Positions 42,649 to 52,274 of a stretch of 64,000 nt of DNA are shown piece by piece. The stretch is from an uncultured Helicobacter sp. (GTDB lineage: Bacteria > Campylobacterota > Campylobacteria > Campylobacterales > Helicobacteraceae). The notes below the pieces were generated by a model. That model saw only the letters and a list, made by a program, of their open reading frames with translations. It made no database searches and was not told the origin of the DNA. Position 1 is the first letter of the stretch. Each line of letters starts with the position of its first letter. A program made the translations under genes and the position numbers. The stretch lies in NCBI GenBank assembly GCA_944323645.1, contig CALUTE010000005.1, positions 1 to 64,000 on the forward strand. Direction: 5' to 3'.

Positions 42649-44357
42649 TGAGAAAAGATGATACAAATTCTCGCGTTTTGATGGCGGTTGTAGTTTCATT
42701 TATTTTTATTATTGTTTATAGTTATTTTGTCCAAGATCCAAGCAAACAGGCTAAATCCAATCAAGCAGTCACCAACACAACAGAATCTAATCCAGATTTT
42801 AGTAAAAATGCTGATACTTCCGCACCAGCTGCCAATGTACCGAGTGTTTCTTCTCAAAGTCCCTTTCAAAATGTTTCCACAGGTACGATTATTGCTCGTG
42901 TTGTATCTGATAGTGTTGAGGTTGAAATCGACCATTTAGGGCGCATAGCACAAGTTTATCTCAAAGACAAAAAATTTACCGCCCCAAGACAAGAGGGGAT
43001 ATTTACACATATTGGACGTCTTTTTGGTATGGCAAAAGAAAGTGCAAAACCATTAGAAAAGCTTCCATTACTCGCATCAAATGCTATATTACCCTTAGAA
43101 GTTCGCTTTCAAGATCAAGTACTTAATAATGCTGCTTCTATCACGCCTTACAAGGCTTCGAGCTCATATATTGCACTAGAGGAAAATAACAGCGCACATA
43201 CTTTGGTACTTACACAAACATTGCCTAATTTTGTGATAACAAAAACATTACAGTTTTATTATGATAGTGATGGACTAAAATATAGCCTTGATATATCGCT
43301 TTCTACTCCAAAGCCTTATGCACTCTCAAGCGGTATGCGTCCTACCGCTGATGATGATGGCTATGCATTTCATGGTGTTGTACTTAAGAGCTATGGGGTA
43401 AAAGGTACGATTGAAAAAATTGAGGACAAAGATGCAAAAACAAGCGGTGTTTTTTATCCGGAAGCACCCTTTGTCTCAGCTTCAGATAGATATTTCACAA
43501 CACTACTTTTCACACGTAATGCGCAAGGTATGGGCGTACAAGTTATTGGTGATCAAAATAAGAATCCTATTCCCTACATTATGTTAGATTCTGATATAGC
43601 ACTAGAAGGATACATAGGACCAAAAAACTATCAATTATTAAAAAGTATTTATGAGCCACTAACAGATGTTGTAGAGTATGGAATTATCACATTCTTTGCC
43701 AAACCTGTGTTTGTGTTGTTGGAATGGTTATATATGCTTATGGGTAACTGGGGTTGGGCGATTGTTGGACTTACAATTATTGTTCGCATTCTTCTTTTCC
43801 CACTAAGTTATAAGGGCATTATGAGTATGCAAAAGCTCAAAGATCTTACGCCAAAGATGAAAGAAATTCAAGAGCAGTATAAGGGCGATCCACAAAAGTT
43901 GCAGGCACATTTAATGCAGCTTTACAAAAAACACGGAGCCAATCCACTCGGGGGTTGTCTGCCTTTGATTTTGCAGATTCCGGTGTTTTTTGCGATCTAT
44001 CGCGTGCTATATAATGCGGTAGAACTTAAGAGCTCGGAGTGGATTTTCTGGATTCACGATTTATCGGTTATGGATCCTTATTTTATTTTGCCTATTTTAA
44101 TGGGGATTAGTATGTATATTCAGCAAGCACTTACACCAAATACCCTTGATCCAGTACAGGCGCGTTTGTTTAAGCTTTTGCCTATTATTTTCACTATTTT
44201 TCTTATTACGTTTCCTGCAGGACTTGTTCTTTATTGGACGGTAAATAATATTTTTGCAATTGGTATGCAACTTATGATTAACAAAATTATCGACAAAAGG
44301 CGCGAAAACGAAATAATCAAACATCATAAACACACTAAAGCAAACAAGGAAATATAA
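42648..44357 (+). CDS. yidC: Membrane protein insertase YidC
   Basis: 569 residues, full gram-negative form: membrane helix 1 (MAVVVSFIFIIVYSYFVQ), a large periplasmic domain of about 320 residues, then the conserved bundle with MSMQKLKDLTPKMKEIQEQY (cytoplasmic hairpin) and GGCLPLILQIPVFFAIYRVL. Inserts inner-membrane proteins with or without Sec. ATG 42648 overlaps the yidD stop. Confidence 0.97.
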   Translation: MRKDDTNSRVLMAVVVSFIFIIVYSYFVQDPSKQAKSNQAVTNTTESNPDFSKNADTSAPAANVPSVSSQSPFQNVSTGTIIARVVSDSVEVEIDHLGRIAQVYLKDKKFTAPRQEGIFTHIGRLFGMAKESAKPLEKLPLLASNAILPLEVRFQDQVLNNAASITPYKASSSYIALEENNSAHTLVLTQTLPNFVITKTLQFYYDSDGLKYSLDISLSTPKPYALSSGMRPTADDDGYAFHGVVLKSYGVKGTIEKIEDKDAKTSGVFYPEAPFVSASDRYFTTLLFTRNAQGMGVQVIGDQNKNPIPYIMLDSDIALEGYIGPKNYQLLKSIYEPLTDVVEYGIITFFAKPVFVLLEWLYMLMGNWGWAIVGLTIIVRILLFPLSYKGIMSMQKLKDLTPKMKEIQEQYKGDPQKLQAHLMQLYKKHGANPLGGCLPLILQIPVFFAIYRVLYNAVELKSSEWIFWIHDLSVMDPYFILPILMGISMYIQQALTPNTLDPVQARLFKLLPIIFTIFLITFPAGLVLYWTVNNIFAIGMQLMINKIIDKRRENEIIKHHKHTKANKEI

Positions 44358-45124
44358 TGAAAAAAATTACAGCAAAGACATTACAGGAGGCTTTGAGTCA
44401 GGCAGCGTTAGAATTTGGTTGTTCCGTGATTGAGCTTGACTATGAAGTTGTGCAGTATGAGTCTCGTGGTTTTTTAGGATTCGGGAAAAGGCAGGCTATC
44501 ATTATTGCTTCAAGCAAAATCCACAAAAAGCTATTGCCCAAAAATGATATGGCAGCTGATCTTAACAATGCTTATGAAGCAGAATCTATTGTGCAGGGAG
44601 AAAATGGCTTTTTTGATGCTTCTGATTTTATTCAAGAAAATACTACGATAAGACGTTTTCAAACAAAGGAGGAGATTATTCAGGAAATTACTGCACAAAT
44701 TGAAGAAATGTTTGGTTTTATGCCTTATAAGATAGATAAGATTCAGGTGAGTTTCTATGATAATCAGACTTTGTATGTTTATTTGGATGGACAAGATTCT
44801 GCACTTTTAATCGGTGAGCGAGGTTATCGCTATAAGGCTCTTTCATATTTGCTTTTTAATTGGATTCAGCCAACTTATGGTTATAACATTCGGTTAGAGA
44901 TTGCGCAGTTTCTCCATAACCAAGAAGAAGCTATTGACTCTTATCTTGTAGGAATAATCAACGAAGTGCGCCGTGAAGGAAAGGCTCAAACAAAGCCGCT
45001 TGATGGGATTCTTGCATATATAGCGCTCAAGAAGCTGCGCGCACATTTTCCAGACAAGTATATTTCTTTTCGTCAAAATAATCAAAATGAGCGCTATATT
45101 ATCATTAATGATTTTTATCGTTAG
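44357..45124 (+). CDS. jag: Jag/KhpB-type RNA-binding protein
   Basis: 255 residues: N-terminal Jag domain (YEVVQYESRGFLGFGKRQAI), a middle linker, KH-like domain (LYVYLDGQDSALLIGERGYR) and a C-terminal basic R3H-like segment (IINEVRREGKAQTKPL, ISFRQNNQNERYIIIND). Starts one base into the yidC stop (TAATG). Cytosolic RNA-binding partner. Confidence 0.88.
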   Translation: MKKITAKTLQEALSQAALEFGCSVIELDYEVVQYESRGFLGFGKRQAIIIASSKIHKKLLPKNDMAADLNNAYEAESIVQGENGFFDASDFIQENTTIRRFQTKEEIIQEITAQIEEMFGFMPYKIDKIQVSFYDNQTLYVYLDGQDSALLIGERGYRYKALSYLLFNWIQPTYGYNIRLEIAQFLHNQEEAIDSYLVGIINEVRREGKAQTKPLDGILAYIALKKLRAHFPDKYISFRQNNQNERYIIINDFYR

Positions 45125-45148
45125 AATTTTAATCGTGCAAGGCATTGT

Positions 45149-46513
45149 ATGCAAGATACGATCGTAGCCATTGCTACGCCTAGTGGCATTGGAGGGATTT
45201 GTATTGTACGTTTAAGTGGCAAAAGGGCGCCTGAGATAGCGCACTATATAACACGTAAGAACCATTTTGAACCACGCTATGCGACATTATGTTGTTTATA
45301 TGATGAAGAAGGTGGTTTGATAGATGAGGCAATTGTTTTGTATTTTGCTGCGCCAAAGAGCTATACCTGCGAGCATCTTATAGAATTTCAGTGCCATGGG
45401 GGTGATTTGATAGGAAATCAGGTTGTTACAATGTGTTTAAGGCTTGGTGCGCGAATGGCTTATGCTGGGGAATTCACCAAGCGTGCTGTACTTAATGGGC
45501 GTATAGACATCGCACAAGCCAATGCGCTTGCACAAATGATTGCAACTAAAGATATGCAGTTTCAGCGCGCACTTATTCATCAGTTGAAGGGAGAGTTGGG
45601 TGTATTTGTAGAATCTGTGCGCGAGATTTTGCTTAGTGCGCTTGCTCATACTGAAGTAATGATTGATTATAGCGAGGAAGATATTCCTCAAGATATTATT
45701 GATACCATTTGGCACAAGCTCACTATCTTAAGCGAACGTTTGCGTAGAATCTATGATTTTTCACGCACACGCTCCTATACAAAAGAAAAGATCTGTTTGA
45801 TTGGCAAGCCAAATGTTGGTAAATCCTCATTGCTTAATAGCATACTGCTCTATGATCGAGCGATTATCTCGCCAATTGCTGGCACAACGCGTGATAGAAT
45901 CGAGGAAGATATTTGTATTGATGGGCATTTTGTACGTCTTGTAGATACTGCAGGAATTCGAGATAATACCGATGTGATTGAGGAGCAAGGAATACAAAAA
46001 ACAAAAGAGGCTTTACTAGAATGTAGCATTGTGCTTGCTGTTTTTGATGGCGCTTCTGCTTTTGATGAGGAGGATCAACAAGTCGTAGAGCTCATATATC
46101 AAGCACGAAGAGAGCGCAAGATGCAGAATCTGGAGCTATTTATTATCATCAACAAAGCTGACAAACCACAACTACTTAATGAGCGTGATATTTGCCTGCA
46201 AGCACCTATTATTCATATAAGTGCACTTGATAAAGAGCAGAGTGCTATGACAATACATAATATGCTTAAACACCATTTTCAAGAACGTACAATAAGCAAT
46301 GATGTGATATTGAGTGCTTCCTACCAGTTAGAATCTATCCACGCTACAATCAAACATATACAAGGTGCAAAAGAGAAGCTTGAGAGTTTAGAGCTAGAGT
46401 TATTTGCTTACCACATACGTGATGCCCTAGAATCTATTGGACATATCACACATCCTTATAGGAGTGAGGAAGTCCTTGATACAATGTTTGGAGAGTTTTG
46501 CTTGGGTAAATAA
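45149..46513 (+). CDS. mnmE: tRNA modification GTPase MnmE
   Basis: 454 residues. N-terminal folate-binding domain, GTPase with GKPNVGKSSLLNS near residue 218, DTAGIRD and NKAD, and the C-terminal FCLGK that carries the catalytic Cys. With MnmG it modifies U34 of tRNAs. Last gene of the cluster. Confidence 0.96.
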   Translation: MQDTIVAIATPSGIGGICIVRLSGKRAPEIAHYITRKNHFEPRYATLCCLYDEEGGLIDEAIVLYFAAPKSYTCEHLIEFQCHGGDLIGNQVVTMCLRLGARMAYAGEFTKRAVLNGRIDIAQANALAQMIATKDMQFQRALIHQLKGELGVFVESVREILLSALAHTEVMIDYSEEDIPQDIIDTIWHKLTILSERLRRIYDFSRTRSYTKEKICLIGKPNVGKSSLLNSILLYDRAIISPIAGTTRDRIEEDICIDGHFVRLVDTAGIRDNTDVIEEQGIQKTKEALLECSIVLAVFDGASAFDEEDQQVVELIYQARRERKMQNLELFIIINKADKPQLLNERDICLQAPIIHISALDKEQSAMTIHNMLKHHFQERTISNDVILSASYQLESIHATIKHIQGAKEKLESLELELFAYHIRDALESIGHITHPYRSEEVLDTMFGEFCLGK

Positions 46514-46570
46514 ATAGATTCAAAATTAGGTGTTTTATTGGATTATTTAAGTGTGGGCTTATTTATCAAT

Positions 46571-47827
46571 TTATGTTTGGGACATTGTATGTATTGTTGC
46601 TTTTGCCTCACATACACCATCGTATAGCTCAATTTCTGCGCCAACATCAAGTTCTTTAAGCTGCGTAGGTTTGCCGTTGTGAAGTATTTGCGCATATGTT
46701 TTGCGCGCTTTGTGACTTGGATTGAGAGCTTCCAACTCTCTTTGCAAAGCACAAAGTGTCAAAGTTTTGTCTCGGAAGTATGGCTCAAGTATGAGATGTG
46801 AAGCAAGAGCATTGAGTGTTTCTTGTTGTTGTGCCAAAAAATACCAAAAATTTGTCTCCAATAGCTCCTTGCATTGTGCAATTTGGCTATCAAATAGTTG
46901 CAATCTCGTATCATAGCTAATACTTTGATATATCTCTGTTAGGTGCTGGATTTCTTGTTGTAAAATCTCAAGTGTGCGCAAAAAAACTTGTTGTAATTCA
47001 TCAATCATATCATCTGTGCGTAGGAGCCACTCTTTAGAATCTGGCAAAATCATTTCCATACATGCAGATGGTGTTGGCGCTCGTACGTCTGAGACAAAAT
47101 CGCTGATGACAAAATCTATCTCGTGTCCAACTGCTGAAACTATGGGAGTGCGCGCATTGTAGATGGCATCTGCAACACATTCTTCATTAAAAGCCCATAG
47201 ATCTTCTGTGCTACCACCGCCTCTAGCAATTACGATAATATCAAAGGCATTTGTTGTACCAAAAAAGCTATCTGCATATACAATATTTTGCGCAATGGAA
47301 TCTTTTGCCTTCTCTCCTTGCACAAGCGTATCAATTGCCACAAGTTGCACCAGATTCCAGCGCGATTGTGTGACTTTTAGCATATCTTTTAGTGCTGCAC
47401 CATTTAGAGAAGTGATAAGAGCGATTCTTTTAGGAAAGAGTGGCAGGGGCTTTTTGTTTGCAAAATACCCTTTAGATTCTAGGTGTTTTTTTAGTGTTTC
47501 ATAGCGTGTTGCAAGAGAGCCTTGTCCTTCTTCTTGCAGGTTGTGACATATAATCTGATATTCTCCCCGAGGCACATAAACACTCAATACACCTTGAGCT
47601 AGTATATGCATACCATTTTTTGGGATAAAAGAGAGAGTTTTGGCATTGCTTTTAAACATCACACAACGAATTGCGCTTGTATCGTCCTTTAAGCTAAAAT
47701 AGAGGTGTCCGCTAGCTTTATGCAATGTATAGTTACTGATTTCGCCTTCCACGCATACTTCCAAGAATGTTGTTTCTAAGAGTGTTTTTATTTGTGTGTT
47801 GAGCACACTAACGCTTATTGGTTTCAT
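46571..47827 (-). CDS. xseA: Exodeoxyribonuclease VII large subunit
   Basis: 418 residues. OB-fold LLETTFLEVCVEGEISNYTL, SGHLYFSLKDDTSAIRCVMF, then the catalytic domain with ITSLNGAALKDMLKV, IVIARGGGSTEDLWAFNEE and VSAVGHEIDFVISDFVSDVR, APTPSACME. Degrades single-stranded DNA with XseB. ATGA overlap with rseP upstream. Confidence 0.95.
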   Translation of the reverse strand: MKPISVSVLNTQIKTLLETTFLEVCVEGEISNYTLHKASGHLYFSLKDDTSAIRCVMFKSNAKTLSFIPKNGMHILAQGVLSVYVPRGEYQIICHNLQEEGQGSLATRYETLKKHLESKGYFANKKPLPLFPKRIALITSLNGAALKDMLKVTQSRWNLVQLVAIDTLVQGEKAKDSIAQNIVYADSFFGTTNAFDIIVIARGGGSTEDLWAFNEECVADAIYNARTPIVSAVGHEIDFVISDFVSDVRAPTPSACMEMILPDSKEWLLRTDDMIDELQQVFLRTLEILQQEIQHLTEIYQSISYDTRLQLFDSQIAQCKELLETNFWYFLAQQQETLNALASHLILEPYFRDKTLTLCALQRELEALNPSHKARKTYAQILHNGKPTQLKELDVGAEIELYDGVCEAKATIHTMSQT

Positions 47828-48942
47828 AAAGTACTTCGAGCAAGAATTCGCATAATATCATTATAGATTCCAAGCGCCATAAGAGTAAGTAAAATCCCCC
47901 ATCCAAGAAGGCTTAAGCCATACATTATACGCTCATTAAGAGGTTTGCGCATAATCGCCTCATAGAGAACAAATAGGATTTGTCCACCATCAAGAGCCGG
48001 AATTGGCAAGAGATTGATCACGCCAAGATTAACTGAAATAAGTGCCACAAGTAACAAAAAAGCAATGAATCCACTAGGTGCTATGTTTGCCATAACATCT
48101 ACAATTCCTACCACACCGCCTATTTGCTCGATAGGAATCACGCCAAGGACGAGTTTTTGCACACTCTGATAGATGAGTTTAGTGGATTTTATCACTTCAT
48201 CAAGCGCCCAAACAAAGGTTTCTTTCATACTCAAGTGTGCAATACCAACATCACCTTTTGCGTTTATACCAATCATAGGTTTTTGTATTGTTTCACCAAA
48301 AACATTATGCGTTGTTTGCATTATTGGTGTGATAGGAATGATCAATATGGATTCTCCACGTTTGATATGGAAGTGTAGAGCAGGCTGTTGCGATAAGGAG
48401 CTTTGCGTAGATTCTGGATTAGAATCTGACTTAGCCAAATTATATGCACTAATGGTTTGACTTAAATCTTCCCAAGATTTTATAGGTATGGTATTAATTT
48501 GTAGTATTTCATCTCCGGGTAGAAGTTGTGCGTTTTGGGCAGGGCTTCCCTGCTGGATTGTGCCAATGACAGGAAGCAGAACTTTTATACCTGAAAATGC
48601 TACGACGAGATACAAAATAAAAGCAAGAAGAAAGTTGAACGCTGCTCCAGCACAAAGAATGATAATTTTTGCGAGAGCACTTTTGCTAGTGTAACTATCT
48701 GGCGCATCATCGCGCATCCTTGGATCAAGATCATTTTGTCCCTTGAGTTTGACATAGCCACCAAGAGGAATGAGAGAAAGAGCGTATTCTGTGTTGCCAA
48801 AAGTTTTTTTTAAGATTTTTTGCCCAAAGCCTATACTAAAAACCTCTACACGTACACCAAAGAGCTTTGCTGCACAAAAATGCCCAAGCTCATGAAAAAA
48901 AACAAGAAAACATAATGCTAAAAATGCTTCAATAAAGCCCAT
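47824..48942 (-). CDS. rseP: RseP-type site-2 zinc metalloprotease
   Basis: 372 residues from MGFIEAFLALCFLVFFHELG. Active site HELGH in membrane helix 1 and NLLPIPALDGG in helix 3; a PDZ domain between (GSPAQNAQLLPGDEILQIN). Cleaves membrane-spanning substrates. ATG 48942 touches the pgsA stop; xseA follows. Confidence 0.93.
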   Translation of the reverse strand: MGFIEAFLALCFLVFFHELGHFCAAKLFGVRVEVFSIGFGQKILKKTFGNTEYALSLIPLGGYVKLKGQNDLDPRMRDDAPDSYTSKSALAKIIILCAGAAFNFLLAFILYLVVAFSGIKVLLPVIGTIQQGSPAQNAQLLPGDEILQINTIPIKSWEDLSQTISAYNLAKSDSNPESTQSSLSQQPALHFHIKRGESILIIPITPIMQTTHNVFGETIQKPMIGINAKGDVGIAHLSMKETFVWALDEVIKSTKLIYQSVQKLVLGVIPIEQIGGVVGIVDVMANIAPSGFIAFLLLVALISVNLGVINLLPIPALDGGQILFVLYEAIMRKPLNERIMYGLSLLGWGILLTLMALGIYNDIMRILARSTL

Positions 48943-49484
48943 TAACACATACTTTTGTAGTATTTCACGCTATAATCTATCCCTGAGTATAGTGTGATCA
49001 AGGTAGCAATCCATAAAAGCAGTGTGCCACCAGGAAAAAAGTCTGCTAGCAAAAACGCAATCGCAGCAATTTGCACACCTGTCTTATATTTGCCAAGGTA
49101 GCTAGCGGCAATGGATTTACCCGAGCTTGCTACCACTACACGCAAACCTGTGATAAAAAATTCACGGCTTAAAATAATGAACACCGCCCACGCATTGGCG
49201 CGCTCTACTAGCAAAAGCCCTATAAAGGCGCTAAGGATGAGCATCTTGTCTGCAAGAGGGTCAAATACCTCGCCAAAAACAGATTCTACTCCATAATTAC
49301 GTGCGATATAACCATCAAAAAAGTCTGTAAGAGAAGCAAGACAGAAAATCAAACATGTAAAATAATTTACCCAACTGTTATCTACCCATTCTGGCAAAAG
49401 CAAATCGCTATGCAGGAGAAAAAATAATAGAAAAATCGCAAGTAAGATTCTACAAATAGTCAGAATATTTGGAAGTTTTTTCAT
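48942..49484 (-). CDS. pgsA: CDP-diacylglycerol--glycerol-3-phosphate 3-phosphatidyltransferase
   Basis: 180 residues, membrane enzyme that makes phosphatidylglycerol phosphate. CDP-alcohol phosphotransferase signature DFFDGYIARNYGVESVFGEV then FDPLADK at residues 55-80, with the invariant aspartates. First of pgsA-rseP-xseA. Confidence 0.94.
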   Translation of the reverse strand: MKKLPNILTICRILLAIFLLFFLLHSDLLLPEWVDNSWVNYFTCLIFCLASLTDFFDGYIARNYGVESVFGEVFDPLADKMLILSAFIGLLLVERANAWAVFIILSREFFITGLRVVVASSGKSIAASYLGKYKTGVQIAAIAFLLADFFPGGTLLLWIATLITLYSGIDYSVKYYKSMC

Positions 49485-49573
49485 TCATTGAGCCTAATAT
49501 ATAAAATTGGCACGCTTACAATTAGTTTTTGTCTCTAAGCAAGCTACACTTATAGAGTGTGCAGTAGATTCTA

Positions 49574-49897
49574 CTATTTCTCCACAAGATTACTAAAGCC
49601 CGCATCGCTTGCAATATCAGTGATCATCTCGACAAAAGAATCCGTTTCCTTGCGCAAATCATCGATGATATTTTGCCCAATAAAGATAGAAAATTTTTTG
49701 AGTTTTTTATATGTTTTTGGTGAGATGTAGGGGCGAATGTTTTTTAGTTGTTTGCCATCTATAGAGGGGAGTGAGCACAAAATACTTTTGAGTTGTTTTC
49801 TTGGAACCCCTTTTCTAGCAACATTTATCCGCATTGGCTTGCTTCTATGTTTTGGTGAAAGGATTCCTTGTGATACCTGCTTTTTTGGTTTAATCAT
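49574..49897 (-). CDS. Small basic protein of unknown function
   Basis: 107 residues. N-terminal 35 residues very basic (IKPKKQVSQGILSPKHRSKP, RINVARKGVPRKQLK); the rest helical (SPKTYKKLKKFSIFIGQNII, DDLRKETDSFVEMITDIASD). AAGGAGCAACA stands before the ATG. No family recognised; a nucleic-acid or membrane-surface role is only a guess. Confidence 0.6.
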   Translation of the reverse strand: MIKPKKQVSQGILSPKHRSKPMRINVARKGVPRKQLKSILCSLPSIDGKQLKNIRPYISPKTYKKLKKFSIFIGQNIIDDLRKETDSFVEMITDIASDAGFSNLVEK

Positions 49898-50071
49898 TGT
49901 TGCTCCTTGATGGTCTATGAAAATCTATGAATGTATTTTGTAAAGACTAATTATAACAAGAAAAAGCAATGTTATGGCTTGAATTTTTGATTTTCATAGT
50001 CTATTCAGAACTTGTAACGTCAAAAACCCTAAAAATTCCAAAAAATACAAGTGTTTTAGTGCGATTAATGG

Positions 50072-50077
50072 TATAAT
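50072..50077 (+). promoter_or_regulatory. Promoter -10 box before the 50111 gene
   Basis: TATAAT within AATGGTATAATTTTC, 34 bases before ATG 50111. It may drive the gene at 50111 and possibly the hisC-fliFGH-dxs genes downstream. Confidence 0.6.
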
Positions 50078-50110
50078 TTTCTAAAAATCGAAAGCAAAAA
50101 GGGTGCAAGA

Positions 50111-50947
50111 ATGCGGTGGCTAAAATATTTTTTAATCTGTGTTATGACACTGGTTGTTTTTGCTGGAGGTTCAGTATTTATGTATGTTGTCCAAGACAGT
50201 GCTAATCTCCTTGATTTTAAGCCAAAAACTCAGTATGACTTCACGATTAATGTGACGAGAAATATCCCAATTACAATGTATAAGGGAACTATACGTTTCG
50301 ATATAACAAAGCAAGATTTATCTAAGCAGGAGCAGCAGGCACTAGAATCTACGCTCAATAATATCATTAAACGCGCAAGCGAGGCGGGATTTTGTACAGA
50401 TGACAAACTAGGCATACTCGCAATTGCTCCACAAGCCAAAGAATCAAAGGAGCAGAATCCAGATATATTTCCAGTAGCTGCAAATATAGCTACAAGAGGA
50501 ACACTGGCGACAAATACAGAGCCATCAACCAAAGCTGTTGGCTCATTACAATGCTCTATTACGAAAAACGATCTTGAAGCATACAATACTATGCTTAAAG
50601 ATATTGATTATCTTGTGTTAAAAAGTGGTGCTATGGAAACACGCGTTTATAGTTTGCACCCTGATGTGGATTTAGAAGAAAGAGACAAACAACTCCAAGC
50701 TCTTTATGATGATACATTTAAAACTGCACAAGATTCTGCGCAGCACTACGCACAAACTTTGCAGAAGCGTTGCGCTCTTACTAAAGTGGTGGTGGTGGAT
50801 AGATTTGGAGATAGATTTGGGGATATAGATCTTTTGGGTCTTTCTCTTGTAGAAGAGCCGTTTTTTAAAACCACACAAGTGTCATTGCCACTCAAAAAAG
50901 AGACAAGAGCACAGATGAGTGCAGATATAACTATTGAGTGCAGATAG
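50111..50947 (+). CDS. Membrane-anchored protein of unknown function
   Basis: 278 residues; one N-terminal membrane helix (residues 5-28), the rest periplasmic. Pattern resembles SIMPL/DUF541 proteins in outline (YDFTINVTRNIPITMYKGTI; ALESTLNNIIKRASEAGFCT; VYSLHPDVDLEERDKQLQAL; end MSADITIECR), but I do not claim the family. In H. pylori a hypothetical gene also precedes fliF. Confidence 0.7.
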   Translation: MRWLKYFLICVMTLVVFAGGSVFMYVVQDSANLLDFKPKTQYDFTINVTRNIPITMYKGTIRFDITKQDLSKQEQQALESTLNNIIKRASEAGFCTDDKLGILAIAPQAKESKEQNPDIFPVAANIATRGTLATNTEPSTKAVGSLQCSITKNDLEAYNTMLKDIDYLVLKSGAMETRVYSLHPDVDLEERDKQLQALYDDTFKTAQDSAQHYAQTLQKRCALTKVVVVDRFGDRFGDIDLLGLSLVEEPFFKTTQVSLPLKKETRAQMSADITIECR

Positions 50948-51074
50948 ATTTGGATGATGCCTATGCAAATATTAAGCATATATCTCTTGCCTAGAAAGAC
51001 AAGCATTGTATCTCAACTAATGTGTTTGCAATGGTCTTTCAGTTGCCATAAGGATAATGTATTAAAGGCAGCAA

Positions 51075-52193
51075 ATGGAGTTTAGCCAAAGACTAGAATC
51101 TATCCCTACCTATGAGGCAGGTAAGCCTATTGAAGAGGTTATGCGCACATTTGGACTAAAAGAGGGGGATATTATCAAGCTTGCCAGCAATGAGAATCCT
51201 TATGGGACTTCACCTCGCGTTATTGAGGCGATTCAGGCAAATGCGCATAAAGCAGCGCTATATCCTGATGATTCAATGTATGCGCTAAAATCTCTCCTTG
51301 CCAAACGTTTTAATATTTCGCAAGAGCAATGCATTATTGGTTCTGGGAGTGATCAGATCATTGAGCTTTGTTTGCACGCCAAAGCCGATCCAAACAGCGT
51401 TATTCTTACGGCTGGCACCACATTTGCTATGTATGCAATATATGCTAAACAAGTGGGTGCTACGACAATATGCACATCAAGTAGTACACACAATCTTGCA
51501 GAATTTTATGAGAGTTTTCTTGCCTATAAGCCGAGTATAATCTTTTTGTGCGTTCCAAACAATCCTCTTGGCGAATGTTTAGGGCGTGATGAGGTGTTTG
51601 CTTTTTTAGAAAAAATCCAAAAAGAGTCTCAAGGGCAGACACTTGTGGTGCTTGATGGTGCTTATCAGGAGTTTGCCTCATACAAAGACAAAAGCAAACA
51701 AATACTACCAAGTGAGATTTTAGAACGTTTTAGTAATGTAATTTATCTTGGTACATTTTCGAAAGCTTATGGGCTTGGTGGTATGCGTGTTGGGTATGGA
51801 GTTGCAAATCAAGAGATCATTCAAGCGCTTTACAAGCTGCGCCCCCCCTTTAATGTTACCACTTTAAGCCTCGTAGCTGCCTGTGCAGCACTTGAAGACG
51901 AGGCTTTTGTACGCCAGACAATTGAGCAGAATTTTGAACAAATGTGTCGCTATGAGAAGTTTGCAGAATCTAACAATATACGCTACATTCCTTCTTTTAC
52001 AAATTTCATTACTTATGTGCTTGATGCTCCATATCAGGTTGATAAAATTAGCGAAGCATTATTGGCGCAAGGTGTTATTATCCGAAGCCTTGCCTCTTAT
52101 AAAATGAATGCTATGCGTATAACAATCGGTACACAAGCACAAAATACCAAGGTACTCTCAATCTTAGAGCGTATCTTTTGCGAATACGCATAG
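51075..52193 (+). CDS. hisC: Histidinol-phosphate aminotransferase
   Basis: 372 residues, PLP fold type I. KLASNENPYGTSPRVIEAI near residue 35, GSGSDQIIELCLHA, PNNPLGECLG, and the lysine site YLGTFSKAYGLGGMRVGYG near residue 220-240. Acts in histidine synthesis. ATG 51075; GGCAGCAA upstream is a weak site. Confidence 0.93.
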   Translation: MEFSQRLESIPTYEAGKPIEEVMRTFGLKEGDIIKLASNENPYGTSPRVIEAIQANAHKAALYPDDSMYALKSLLAKRFNISQEQCIIGSGSDQIIELCLHAKADPNSVILTAGTTFAMYAIYAKQVGATTICTSSSTHNLAEFYESFLAYKPSIIFLCVPNNPLGECLGRDEVFAFLEKIQKESQGQTLVVLDGAYQEFASYKDKSKQILPSEILERFSNVIYLGTFSKAYGLGGMRVGYGVANQEIIQALYKLRPPFNVTTLSLVAACAALEDEAFVRQTIEQNFEQMCRYEKFAESNNIRYIPSFTNFITYVLDAPYQVDKISEALLAQGVIIRSLASYKMNAMRITIGTQAQNTKVLSILERIFCEYA

Positions 52194-52274
52194 GGAGATT
52201 GTTATGGTATTATGTTGTAGTGCATTTTGGGAAATCAATGCATAAAGTTTGGGGTTAATTTGTAAGGATACAAG

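Noticed and set aside
49915-49999. 11-base inverted repeat CTATGAAAATC / GATTTTCATAG with a 63-base loop
   Set aside because: Arms are AT-rich and far apart with no T-run; likely chance. It could be an operator for the 50111 gene but nothing supports it.
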